This document shows, in pieces, positions 6,521-13,674 of a stretch of DNA of 20,070 nucleotides. This DNA is from RUG11272 sp045226335. Its GTDB lineage: Bacteria > Bacillota > Clostridia > Christensenellales > Aristaeellaceae. A model generated the notes under the pieces. It made no database searches. It saw only the letters and a list, made by a program, of their open reading frames with translations, and was not told the origin of the DNA. Numbering within the stretch: position 1 is the stretch's first letter; each line of letters starts with the position of its first letter. The stretch is from contig JBGVCH010000051.1 of assembly GCA_045226335.1 (NCBI GenBank), forward strand, positions 1-20,070. Direction: 5' to 3'. The translations under genes were made by a program, and so were the position numbers.

Positions 6521-6806
6521 GACCGGCTGTGGAAGGACCCCTGCCGGGGTCGCCTGGCTGTTTTCATAGACATTCTGTCAGACTCCGTGCGCGATCCGTC
6601 GCGCCTGTCATCGGCGGCTGTATTCGTCCGCCGCCTGTGAAAAATGCAGAAGAAGCGCCCGTGTATGCCCGGGGGCGCCTCTTCAGCCGCCTTCCGGAGG
6701 CTTCCGGAGCGGTGCCGTTTTTGTTGACACAGTCCGCCCGTGCCTTCGCGTGGGCGTGTCCTTGCAAAGCAGCCTGCAGCCGTGCGGATCTTCCGACACG
6801 GTTTTT
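6521..6806 (+). ncRNA. Candidate structured RNA, independent ncRNA or terminated leader of rny (about 286 nt)
   Basis: Between a consensus promoter and an intrinsic terminator lie at least six hairpins: 6536-6551 (GACCCC/GGGGTC), 6589-6604 (GCGCGA/TCGCGC, loop TCCG), 6613-6635 (GGCGGC/GCCGCC), 6649-6684 (GAAGA then GCGCCC, paired with GGGCGC then TCTTC), 6687-6712 (TTCCGGA/TCCGGAG) and 6726-6760 (GACA, CGCCC/GGGCG, TGTC). A short closing pairing of GGCTG 6525-6529 with CAGCC 6770-6774 is possible. No ORF with a ribosome site is seen. I looked for RNase P, tmRNA, SRP RNA and T-box signatures and saw none; 6S RNA is not excluded but the many separate short hairpins do not suit it. rny follows 54 bases after the terminator, so an attenuated leader is the main alternative. 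Confidence 0.55.
6780..6806 (+). terminator. Intrinsic terminator upstream of rny
   Basis: CCGTG-CGGA pairs with TCCG-(A)-CACGG across a TCT loop (6780-6801), followed directly by five T. It ends 54 bases before the rny start, so it either ends a separate RNA or attenuates rny. Confidence 0.82.
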
Positions 6807-6860
6807 GCCGGTTCACTGAATTGAGATCAAGAATATACAGAAAAGGAGGAGATTCATGAC

Positions 6861-8447
6861 ATGATGTCAACGGTCTTGGGTATTGTATTGATCATCGTGG
6901 CGCTGGCCCTGGGCGGTCTTGTGGGATATGCCTACCGCAAGCAGATGGTGGAAAAGAAGATCGGCCGGACCGAGGAACTGGCGTCGCGGCTCTATGACGA
7001 TGCCGTCCGGAAAGCGGACGAATACAAGAAGGAAAAGATCCTGGAAGCCAAGGAAGAGATCCTGAAGGAAAAGGCCGAGAACGACCGGGAGAAGGCGGAA
7101 AACGACAAAGAGATGCGGGAGCGCCGCGCGGAAGTGCAGCGCAGCGAGCGCCGCCTGATCCAGCGGGAGGAGAGCCTGGACAAGAAGTCCGACAACCTGG
7201 AAGCCCGGGAGGAGACTCTCAACAAGCGGGAGGAGGGCCTGACGGAGCGGACGAAGGAGATCGACAAGATCGAGGCCGACGCCAAGGCGCTTTATGACCG
7301 GCAGCAGGGCGAACTGGAGCGCATCGCCTCCATGAGCCAGGACGAGGCCAAGCAGATCATCATCGATCGGGTGCAGAAGGAAGCCTTCCGCGACGCCGCG
7401 GCCTCTGTCCGGGACATCGAGACCAGGGCCAAGGAGGAGGGCGAGAAGAAGGCCCGGAACATCATCGCCCTGGCCATCCAGCGCTGCGCCGCGGACCACG
7501 TGGCGGAGAGCACCGTGTCCGTCATCAACCTGCCCAACGAGGACATGAAGGGCCGCATCATCGGCCGCGAAGGGCGGAACATCCGCGCCCTGGAGACCGC
7601 CACGGGCGTGGAGCTCATCATCGACGACACCCCGGAGGCCGTGATCGTCTCCGCCTTCGACCCGGTGCGGCGTGAGATCGCCCGCCTGGCGGTGGAGCAC
7701 CTGATCATGGACGGCCGCATCCACCCCGCCCGCATCGAGGAGATGGTGGAGAAGGCCAAGAAGGAAGTGGACCAGCAGATCCGGGAGGCCGGCGACAACG
7801 CGGTGTTCGAGACCGGCATGAACGGCATCCACCACGAGCTGGTGAAGCTCCTGGGCCGCCTGAAGTACCGCACCTCCTACGGCCAGAACGTACTGAAGCA
7901 CTCCATCGAGGTCAGCCATCTGGCGGGCCTGATGGCGGCGGAGCTGGGCGCGGACGTCCAGCTGGCCAAGCGCGCCGGCCTGCTGCATGACATCGGCAAG
8001 GCCGTGGACCACGAGGCGGAGGGCACCCACGTGACCCTGGGCGCCGAGCTGGCCCGGAAGTACCACGAGAGCCCCGACGTGATCCACGCCATCCTGGCTC
8101 ACCACAACGATGTGGAGCCCCAGACGGTGGAGGCCGTGCTGGTGCAGGCGGCGGACGCCATCTCGGCGGCCCGGCCCGGTGCCCGGCGCGAGTCCATCGA
8201 GAACTACATCAAGCGCCTGGAGAAGCTGGAAGCCATCGCCAACGACTTCGACGGCGTGGAGAAGAGCTACGCCATCCAGTCCGGCCGCGAGATCCGGATC
8301 ATGGTCAAGCCCGACGATGTCACCGACGAGGGCACCCGCGTCCTGGCCCGGGAGATCGCCAAGCGCATCGAGAAGGAAATGGAATACCCCGGACAGATCC
8401 GGGTCAACGTCATCCGGGAGACCCGGGCGACGGAGTACGCCAAGTGA
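6861..8447 (+). CDS. rny: Ribonuclease Y (528 aa)
   Basis: RNase Y is the membrane-anchored endoribonuclease that begins mRNA decay in many Firmicutes. All domains are present: an N-terminal membrane helix (residues 4-25), a long charged coiled coil to about residue 200, a KH RNA-binding domain with IIGREGRNIRALE from residue 233, and an HD phosphohydrolase domain with LLHDIGKAVDHE (H376, D377). The length is normal for the family. The start is unusual: AAAGGAGG at 6842-6849 is best spaced for an ATG at 6856 that opens a two-codon frame (Met-Thr-stop) whose stop overlaps the rny ATG at 6861; ATG at 6864 is a third option. A candidate structured RNA with its own terminator lies upstream and may control expression. 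Confidence 0.96.
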   Translation: MMSTVLGIVLIIVALALGGLVGYAYRKQMVEKKIGRTEELASRLYDDAVRKADEYKKEKILEAKEEILKEKAENDREKAENDKEMRERRAEVQRSERRLIQREESLDKKSDNLEAREETLNKREEGLTERTKEIDKIEADAKALYDRQQGELERIASMSQDEAKQIIIDRVQKEAFRDAAASVRDIETRAKEEGEKKARNIIALAIQRCAADHVAESTVSVINLPNEDMKGRIIGREGRNIRALETATGVELIIDDTPEAVIVSAFDPVRREIARLAVEHLIMDGRIHPARIEEMVEKAKKEVDQQIREAGDNAVFETGMNGIHHELVKLLGRLKYRTSYGQNVLKHSIEVSHLAGLMAAELGADVQLAKRAGLLHDIGKAVDHEAEGTHVTLGAELARKYHESPDVIHAILAHHNDVEPQTVEAVLVQAADAISAARPGARRESIENYIKRLEKLEAIANDFDGVEKSYAIQSGREIRIMVKPDDVTDEGTRVLAREIAKRIEKEMEYPGQIRVNVIRETRATEYAK

Positions 8448-8448
8448 T

Positions 8449-8494
8449 CAGCAGAAGCCGCCATCCCCGCGAGGAAGGCGGCTCCTGCTGTTCT
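8449..8494 (+). terminator. Probable terminator of rny
   Basis: CAGCAG..GCCGCC pairs with GGCGGC..CTGCTG just after the rny stop, followed by TTCT. The stem is strong but the T tract is poor. Confidence 0.6.
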
Positions 8495-8523
8495 CGGGAA
8501 AGACGGCTATGGAGGTGCCTCAA

Positions 8524-10032
8524 ATGAAAAACGCCATCAGGAGGATGCTGCTTATGCTGCTTGCCGCTGCGCTTTGCCTGCCCGCCGCTTTGGCGGAGAT
8601 CCGGCCGGAGGACGCCGTTGCGTCGCTGCCGGCGGAACCCGTGACGGAGACCCCGGTGAAAGCCCTGAAGCCCGCCTACGCGGGCAACCCCATCTCGGCG
8701 GAGATCTTCTGTGCCGATCCCACCGCGGTGGAGTACGAGGGCCGGCTGTACGTGTACGCCACCAACGACCACCAGCAGTACATCGCCAAGGGCGCCGATG
8801 CGGAGAACACCTACGAGAAGATCAAGTCCTTCGTCATCTTCTCCACGGACGACATGGTGAACTGGACCTATCACGGGACCATCGACACCGCGGCTGTCGC
8901 GCCGTGGGTCTGGGCCTCCTGGGCGCCCTCCGTCACATCCCGGGTGGAGGAGGACGGGCTGACCCACTTCTACCTGTACTTCTCCAACAGCGGCGCCGGC
9001 GTGGGCGTGCTGACGGCTACCGATCCCCTGGGCCCCTGGACGGATCCCCTGGGCCATGCCCTGATCTCCGCCCAGACCCCCGGCCTCACCAACTGCCCAC
9101 AGCCCTTCGATCCCGGCGTGGTCATCGACGATGAGGGCACCGGCTGGCTGTCCTTCGGCGGCGGCGTGGCCCCCGGCGGCACCGACGCCATGCCCGGCAC
9201 GGCCCGCATCGTCCGCCTTGGGAAGGACATGATCTCCCTGGACAGCGAGATCGCGGAGATCCCGGCCCCCTATTTCTTCGAGGCCAGCGAGCTGAACGTC
9301 ATCAACGGGACCTTTGTCTATACCTACTGCAGCAACTGGACCCAGCGGAATGAGGACCCGAAGATCCCGGTGGCGGGCATGGTGTACATGACCACGAAGA
9401 CGCCCCTGGATCCCGCCAGCTGGGCCTTCCGGGGCGAATACTTCCGGAACCCGGGCCGCGCCGGCTTTGAGTACTCCAACAACCACACCCACCTGCACAA
9501 GTATCAGGGCAAGTGGTACATGATCTACCACACCATGTCCCTGAAGGGTGCCATGGGGATCAGGGGCGGCTATCGCAGCGTCTGCGTCAACGAGATCCAG
9601 GTGGACGAGGAGACCGTCACCATCACCCCCATGGGGGGCACGTCCCGGGGCGTCACCGTGCCGCTGAAGGACGTGGACCCCTTCGTCACCCAGCCGGCCG
9701 CCAGCCGCGCCGCCAGCGCGGGCCTCAGCTGGAACGCGCCGGGGTATGCCCTGAACATGGAGACCGGCGCCTGGATCCGCGTGGCCCGGGCGGACTTCAC
9801 CGGGGAGGGCGCCGAGGGCACCTTCTTCGCGGAGGCCAAGGGCACGGGCACCATTGAGGTGCGGCTGGACAGCGTCACCGGCGAGGTGCTCGCCAGGGTG
9901 GCCTTCGACAGCCGCGACGCATACGTCACCGTGTCGGCGCCCGCCAGCCTGCCCACGGACGGCCCCCACGACCTGTACTTCGTCCTGTCGGGGCGGTATA
10001 TCTGGTTCGCGGCCTGGTCATTCGCGCGCTGA
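8524..10032 (+). CDS. Secreted glycoside hydrolase family 43 protein with C-terminal CBM6-like domain (502 aa)
   Basis: GH43 enzymes are inverting arabinofuranosidases, arabinanases or xylosidases that trim plant hemicellulose. A signal peptide covers residues 1-24 (basic start, then LLMLLAAALCLPAALA). The five-bladed propeller pattern begins IFCADPTAVEYEGRLYVYAT with the base Asp65, continues with FDPGVVIDDEGTGWLSFG (Asp196) and has the likely acid Glu253 in FFEASELNVINGTFVYTY. NNHTHLHKYQGKWYMIYH is also typical. From about residue 405 a beta-rich region ending DGPHDLYFVLSG resembles a CBM6 carbohydrate-binding module. GGAGGT at 8511-8516 fits the ATG at 8524. It stands alone, with no transporter or other glycosidase in view. 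The exact substrate cannot be told; arabinose- or xylose-containing plant polysaccharide is likely. Confidence 0.88.
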   Translation: MKNAIRRMLLMLLAAALCLPAALAEIRPEDAVASLPAEPVTETPVKALKPAYAGNPISAEIFCADPTAVEYEGRLYVYATNDHQQYIAKGADAENTYEKIKSFVIFSTDDMVNWTYHGTIDTAAVAPWVWASWAPSVTSRVEEDGLTHFYLYFSNSGAGVGVLTATDPLGPWTDPLGHALISAQTPGLTNCPQPFDPGVVIDDEGTGWLSFGGGVAPGGTDAMPGTARIVRLGKDMISLDSEIAEIPAPYFFEASELNVINGTFVYTYCSNWTQRNEDPKIPVAGMVYMTTKTPLDPASWAFRGEYFRNPGRAGFEYSNNHTHLHKYQGKWYMIYHTMSLKGAMGIRGGYRSVCVNEIQVDEETVTITPMGGTSRGVTVPLKDVDPFVTQPAASRAASAGLSWNAPGYALNMETGAWIRVARADFTGEGAEGTFFAEAKGTGTIEVRLDSVTGEVLARVAFDSRDAYVTVSAPASLPTDGPHDLYFVLSGRYIWFAAWSFAR

Positions 10033-10069
10033 GCGCCGGCCCACCACCGGAAGAGCGGAGGCTGAACCC

Positions 10070-12646
10070 ATGAAAGACACATTCCTGATCATCGACGGCA
10101 ACAGTCTGCTGCACCGGGCATACCACGCCCTGCCGCTGATGAACAACGCCGAGGGCGTCTACACCAACGCCGTCCACGGCTTTATCATGATGATGCTGAA
10201 GGCGGTGCGGGAGGAGCAGGCAGCCTATCTGGCGGTCTGCTTTGACGAGCACGGCCCCACCTTCCGCCACACCGCCTACCCGGATTACAAGGCGGGCCGG
10301 CATCCCATCCCCCCGGAGCTGGTGCAGCAGTTCGGCACGATCCGGCAGCTGCTGGACGACATGGGGGTACGCCGCTACGGCCTGGTGGGCTGGGAGGCGG
10401 ACGACCTGCTGGGCACCCTGTCCCGGCTGGGGACGGACGCCGGCGTGGCGCCGCTGCTGCTGACCGGTGACCGGGACGCCTTGCAGCTGGTGGGCCACGG
10501 GGCGGAACTGCTCTTCACCCGCAAGGGCCTCAGCGAGACGGTCCGCTTCACCCCCGCGAGGGTCTACGAGGAGTACGGCTTCACCCCGGAGCAGGTCACG
10601 GACTGGAAGGGCCTGGCCGGAGACAGCAGTGACAACATTCCGGGCATCCCCGGCATCGGCGACAAGACCGCCGTGAAGCTCCTGCAGCAGTACGGGACCC
10701 TTGAGGGGGTCCTGGCCCACGCCGGCGAGGTGAAGGGCAAGCTGGGGGAGAAGCTGGCGGCCGGCGCGGATCAGGCCCGGATGTGCAAGGACCTGGCCAC
10801 CATCCGTCGGGACGCCCCGGTGGACTGGCACCTGGCGGACTGCGCGGTGCCGGACTTCCGCAAAGCCGTGCCCGCCCTGGAGAAGCTGCAGCTGAACCAG
10901 GTGATCCGCCGCATCACCGGCGAGAGCCCGGCCCAGGCCCGGGAGGAGCAGTCTGCCCCCAGCGCGGACACCGCCTTTGGCGAGGCCGCGCAGCTGACGG
11001 ACGCCGACGCCCTGAAGCGCTGGCTGGCCGCGCTGCCGGAGGACGCCCGGCCCATCGCCGTCCACGTCACCGACACCGCGGTGAGCTGTGCCGCCCGGAA
11101 CGGCGCCTGGGCCGTGGTGACCCTGGGGGGCGACCTGCTGAACCCCGGGGCGGACCCGGATCAGGTGCTGCGGACCCTGGGGGAGGACCTGGCCGCCCAT
11201 CCCGGCACGGTGCATGACGGCAAACGCCTGCTGCGCAGCCTCAGCCGCTGCGGCGCGCCGCTGCCGGAGCGCTTCGCCTGGGACACCATGCTGGGAGCCT
11301 ACCTCATCAACCCCCAGGAGAAATCCTACGCCTTCGCCAGCCTGCGGGGCGCGCTCCCGGACGACGCCCGGGGGCTGCTGAACCTCGCGGACCGGCAGCG
11401 GGCCCAGGTCGAAGAGGAGGGCATGCTGCCCCTGATGCGGGACATCGAGCTGCCCCTGCTTCACGTGCTCTTCCGCATGGAGCAGGCGGGCTTCTCCGTG
11501 GACCGGGACTTCCTCCGGGCGCTGGGGGACCGCTACACCGCGGAGATCGAACGGCTGAAGAGCGAGATCTACGCCGCCTGCGGGTGCGGGGCCTTCAACC
11601 TCAACAGCCCCCAGCAGCTGGGCCACGTGCTGTTCGAGGAGCTGAAGCTGCCCCACGGCAAGAAGACCACCCGGGGCTACTCCACCTCCGCGGAAGTGCT
11701 GGAGGACCTGCGGGGCATCGCGCCGGAGGTCATCGTGCCCCTGCTGCGGTACCGGCAGCTGGTGAAGCTCAACGGCACCTACATCGAGGGCATGCTGCCC
11801 CTGGTGGACGGGGAAGGGCGGATCCACAGCTATTTCGACCAGGTGGCCACCGCCACCGGCCGGATCTCCTCCTCCGAACCCAACCTGCAGAACATCCCCG
11901 TCCGCACGGCGGAGGGGCGGGAGATCCGGGAGGCCTTCCTGCCCAGGCCCGGCTGGGTGCTGGTGGACGCGGACTACAGCCAGATCGAGCTCCGGCTCAT
12001 GGCGCACTTCTCCGGCGACACCGCCATGGTGGAGGCTTTCACCCACGGCCAGGACGTCCACGCCCGGACGGCTTCGGAGATCTTCGACGTGCCCCTGGCG
12101 GAGGTCACCCCCGCCCTGCGCAGCCGGGCCAAGGCGGTGAACTTCGGCCTGATCTACGGCATCTCCGGCTTCGGCCTGGCCCGGAACACCGGCGTCAGCC
12201 AGCGGGAGGCCCAGGAGTTCATCCGCCGCTACTTCGAGAAATACCCCGGAGTGCGCCGCTTCATGGATGAGGCCGTGGCCCAGGGGCAGGAGAAGGGCTG
12301 GGCCGTCACCCTGATGGGCCGGCGCCGCAGCCTGCCGGAGCTGCAGAGCAAGCAGCCCGCGGTGCGGGAGTTCGGCAAGCGCGCCGCCATGAATACCCCG
12401 GTGCAGGGCACGGCCGCGGACATCATCAAGGCCGCCATGGTGAAGGTGGATGAGCGTCTGCGGGCGGAGGGCCTGCGGAGCCGGCTGATCCTGCAGGTCC
12501 ACGACGAGTTGATCCTGGAGTGCCCGCCGGAGGAGACAGAGCGCGCCGCGGCCCTGCTGAAGGAGAGTATGGAGGGGGTCATCCGCCTGAAGGTGCCCCT
12601 GGAGGCGGAGGTCCACACCGGGAAAAACTGGGCGGAGGCCAAGTGA
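10070..12646 (+). CDS. polA: DNA polymerase I, proofreading domain degenerate (858 aa)
   Basis: This cytoplasmic enzyme removes RNA primers and fills gaps in replication and repair. The 5' nuclease domain spans residues 1 to about 290 (FLIIDGNSLLHRAYHA at the start, then LTGDRDALQL and a helix-hairpin-helix region GIPGIGDKTAVKLL). The polymerase domain is complete: motif A DYSQIELR with Asp635, motif B RAKAVNFGLIYG, and motif C QVHDELILE with Asp812. Between them, the 3'-5' exonuclease fold remains (FAWDTMLGAYLINP), but the catalytic D-x-E pair is absent, where PIAVHVTDTA stands instead. Such loss is common in Firmicutes PolA. GGAGG at 10057-10061 precedes the ATG. It lies 37 bases after the GH43 gene and may be read through from it. 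Confidence 0.97.
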   Translation: MKDTFLIIDGNSLLHRAYHALPLMNNAEGVYTNAVHGFIMMMLKAVREEQAAYLAVCFDEHGPTFRHTAYPDYKAGRHPIPPELVQQFGTIRQLLDDMGVRRYGLVGWEADDLLGTLSRLGTDAGVAPLLLTGDRDALQLVGHGAELLFTRKGLSETVRFTPARVYEEYGFTPEQVTDWKGLAGDSSDNIPGIPGIGDKTAVKLLQQYGTLEGVLAHAGEVKGKLGEKLAAGADQARMCKDLATIRRDAPVDWHLADCAVPDFRKAVPALEKLQLNQVIRRITGESPAQAREEQSAPSADTAFGEAAQLTDADALKRWLAALPEDARPIAVHVTDTAVSCAARNGAWAVVTLGGDLLNPGADPDQVLRTLGEDLAAHPGTVHDGKRLLRSLSRCGAPLPERFAWDTMLGAYLINPQEKSYAFASLRGALPDDARGLLNLADRQRAQVEEEGMLPLMRDIELPLLHVLFRMEQAGFSVDRDFLRALGDRYTAEIERLKSEIYAACGCGAFNLNSPQQLGHVLFEELKLPHGKKTTRGYSTSAEVLEDLRGIAPEVIVPLLRYRQLVKLNGTYIEGMLPLVDGEGRIHSYFDQVATATGRISSSEPNLQNIPVRTAEGREIREAFLPRPGWVLVDADYSQIELRLMAHFSGDTAMVEAFTHGQDVHARTASEIFDVPLAEVTPALRSRAKAVNFGLIYGISGFGLARNTGVSQREAQEFIRRYFEKYPGVRRFMDEAVAQGQEKGWAVTLMGRRRSLPELQSKQPAVREFGKRAAMNTPVQGTAADIIKAAMVKVDERLRAEGLRSRLILQVHDELILECPPEETERAAALLKESMEGVIRLKVPLEAEVHTGKNWAEAK

Positions 12647-12775
12647 GGCCGGCGAATTGTTTCAAATCTCTAACACTTTTCCGTGGGCCCTGTTTCCGGC
12701 AGGATTCCGCCGCCGGGGCATCGAAAACCCTCTTGTCCCCGTGGGGACGCGAAGGTCGTGAAAGGAAGAGAGAAC

Positions 12776-13027
12776 ATGCTTGAGTTCAAGTTTGACACGC
12801 AGCTCCTCATCGAGGGGCATGACCTGAATGAGGACACCATCAGCGACTACATCACCGAGCACTTCAAGGGCGACTGCCTGCTGTGCATCGGCGACGAGGA
12901 CCTGATCAAGATCCATTTCCACACCAACGAGCCCTGGCTGGTACTGGCCTACGCCGCCACCCTGGGGGAGATCTACGACATCGTGGTGGAGAACATGGAG
13001 CGCCAGGAGCAGGGCCTGAAGGGCTGA
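12776..13027 (+). CDS. Stand-alone FakA middle-domain-like protein (83 aa)
   Basis: The whole protein resembles the middle domain of the fatty-acid kinase FakA (YloV, DAK-like family). Shared features are LLIEGHDLNEDTISDYI, GDCLLCIGDEDLIKIHFHTNEP, the segment ending AATLGEIYDIVVENMERQ, and overall length. FakA itself phosphorylates fatty acids held by FakB through an N-terminal DhaL-type kinase domain, which is missing here. In FakA this domain carries a metal site with a Cys and two His; the two His are kept (IHFHT, residues 46-50 region), while the Cys position near the start appears replaced by Asp (by eye). AAGGAAGAG lies just before the ATG at 12776. It sits 129 bases after polA and is closed by a strong terminator. 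Function unknown: a regulatory or FakB-interacting role is only a guess. Confidence 0.75.
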   Translation: MLEFKFDTQLLIEGHDLNEDTISDYITEHFKGDCLLCIGDEDLIKIHFHTNEPWLVLAYAATLGEIYDIVVENMERQEQGLKG

Positions 13028-13038
13028 GGCTCACGGAA

Positions 13039-13089
13039 AAAGCGCACGGAGCGTTTCCCGGGAGGAAGCACTCCGTGCGCTTTGTTTTT
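13039..13089 (+). terminator. Strong intrinsic terminator after the FakA-M-like gene
   Basis: A 13-bp perfect stem, AAAGCGCACGGAG (13039-13051) with CTCCGTGCGCTTT (13071-13083), is followed by GTTTTT. Confidence 0.93.
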
Positions 13090-13105
13090 GGGGATTGGCG
13101 GGGGT

Positions 13106-13161
13106 GCCCCTCTGTCGCTGCGGGGACATCTCCCCAGCAAGCTGGGGAGAAGGGTTTGCGG
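13106..13161. repeat. Dyad repeat copy A (56 bp)
   Basis: The unit begins GCCCCTCTGTCGCTGCGG and ends AGAAGGGTTTGCGG. It contains a long palindrome TCTCCCCAGC-AA-GCTGGGGAGA. It differs from copy B at one base, which breaks the smaller palindrome (GGGGACA rather than GGCGACA). Confidence 0.85.
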
Positions 13162-13180
13162 CGCAGGCGAAGCCGTCGCC

Positions 13181-13208
13181 GTAGGGGCGCCGCTTGCCGT
13201 GCCCGTAC
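13181..13208. repeat. GTAGGGGC/GCCCGTAC imperfect palindrome
   Basis: GTAGGGGC, a GC-rich centre, then GCCCGTAC form an imperfect inverted repeat. It looks like a second repeat type between dyad copies A and B. Confidence 0.4.
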
Positions 13209-13244
13209 CTACCCATGCAGCCTCAACGCTCGCGTGAAGCAGTC

Positions 13245-13300
13245 GCCCCTCTGTCGCTGCGGCGACATCTCCCCAGCAAGCTGGGGAGAAGGGTTTGCGG
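13245..13300. repeat. Dyad repeat copy B (56 bp)
   Basis: Identical to copy A at 55 of 56 bases. It holds two perfect hairpins: TGTCGC-TGCG-GCGACA and TCTCCCCAGC-AA-GCTGGGGAGA. Confidence 0.88.
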
Positions 13301-13349
13301 AGGCGGAGAGTGCCGACGGCCAGAGCGGGTCTGTCCGCGCTGCAAGGAG

Positions 13350-13397
13350 CCCTCTCAGGCGCTGCGGCGCCAGCTCCCCCAGAGGGGGAGCAAGGGC
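13350..13397. repeat. Dyad repeat copy C (diverged, same orientation as A and B)
   Basis: GGCGC-TGCG-GCGCC is followed by GCTCCCCC-AGA-GGGGGAGC. The order of small then large hairpin matches copies A and B, with both arms changed in a compensated way. Confidence 0.7.
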
Positions 13398-13455
13398 CTG
13401 TGCGTCCGATGTCAGACAGTGCAGCCGCAATATCATGTTATTGGCCCACATCCCT

Positions 13456-13500
13456 GCCTCTCCCTCCGGGAGAGGTGCCGCCTATGGCGGCGGAGGGGGC
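13456..13500. repeat. Dyad repeat copy D (diverged, reverse orientation)
   Basis: CCTCTCCC-TCC-GGGAGAGG followed by GCCGCC-TAT-GGCGGC. The hairpin order is reversed compared with A and B. Confidence 0.6.
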
Positions 13501-13566
13501 TTTCACTGCGCCGGAGATCACCGGGATGTCCCTTCGCGCTGTCCCCGGGATCAGGCAAACCCTCGT

Positions 13567-13620
13567 CTCCTTCCTCCCCGGCTTGCCGGGGAGGGGGACC
13601 GCCGCAGCGGTGGTGGGGCA
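13567..13620. repeat. Dyad repeat copy E (reverse orientation)
   Basis: CTCCCCGGC-TT-GCCGGGGAG is followed by ACCGCCGCAGCGGTGGTG. It resembles the inverse of A/B with changed sequence but kept pairing. Confidence 0.65.
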
Positions 13621-13674
13621 CCCACGGGGCTCCGCAGCGGTGGCGGGACTTCCCAATTCCGAATTGCGACCGCC

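Larger units (their letters stand above)
6376..6860. other. 485-base region without protein genes: divergent promoters and candidate structured RNA
   Basis: The gap between the unknown minus-strand gene and rny holds two divergent near-consensus promoters, a chain of hairpins and a terminator, each listed separately. After 6806 only the rny ribosome site is seen. Frames through this stretch lack ribosome sites and family resemblance. Confidence 0.7.
13090..13674. other. 585-base intergenic region filled with dyad repeats
   Basis: Between the terminator at 13089 and the end of the sortase gene no gene is seen. The stretch consists of at least five GC-rich palindromic units in two orientations (listed separately). 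Open frames here are by-products of high GC. Confidence 0.75.

Noticed and set aside
6724..6752. TTGACA at 6724 as a promoter of rny
   Set aside because: No AT-rich -10 is found 16-18 bases downstream, and the terminator at 6780-6806 would stop the transcript.
6812..6839. TTCACT/TATACA as a promoter of rny
   Set aside because: The start would fall inside the Shine-Dalgarno sequence at 6842-6849, leaving no usable leader.
6376..6870. N-terminal extension of the 181-residue protein on the minus strand
   Set aside because: The extension crosses its own promoter, the divergent promoter and the candidate RNA, and shows no protein-like pattern.
13106..13620. CRISPR array
   Set aside because: Only two copies are near-identical, they are strongly palindromic, spacing is irregular, orientation varies, and no cas genes are present.
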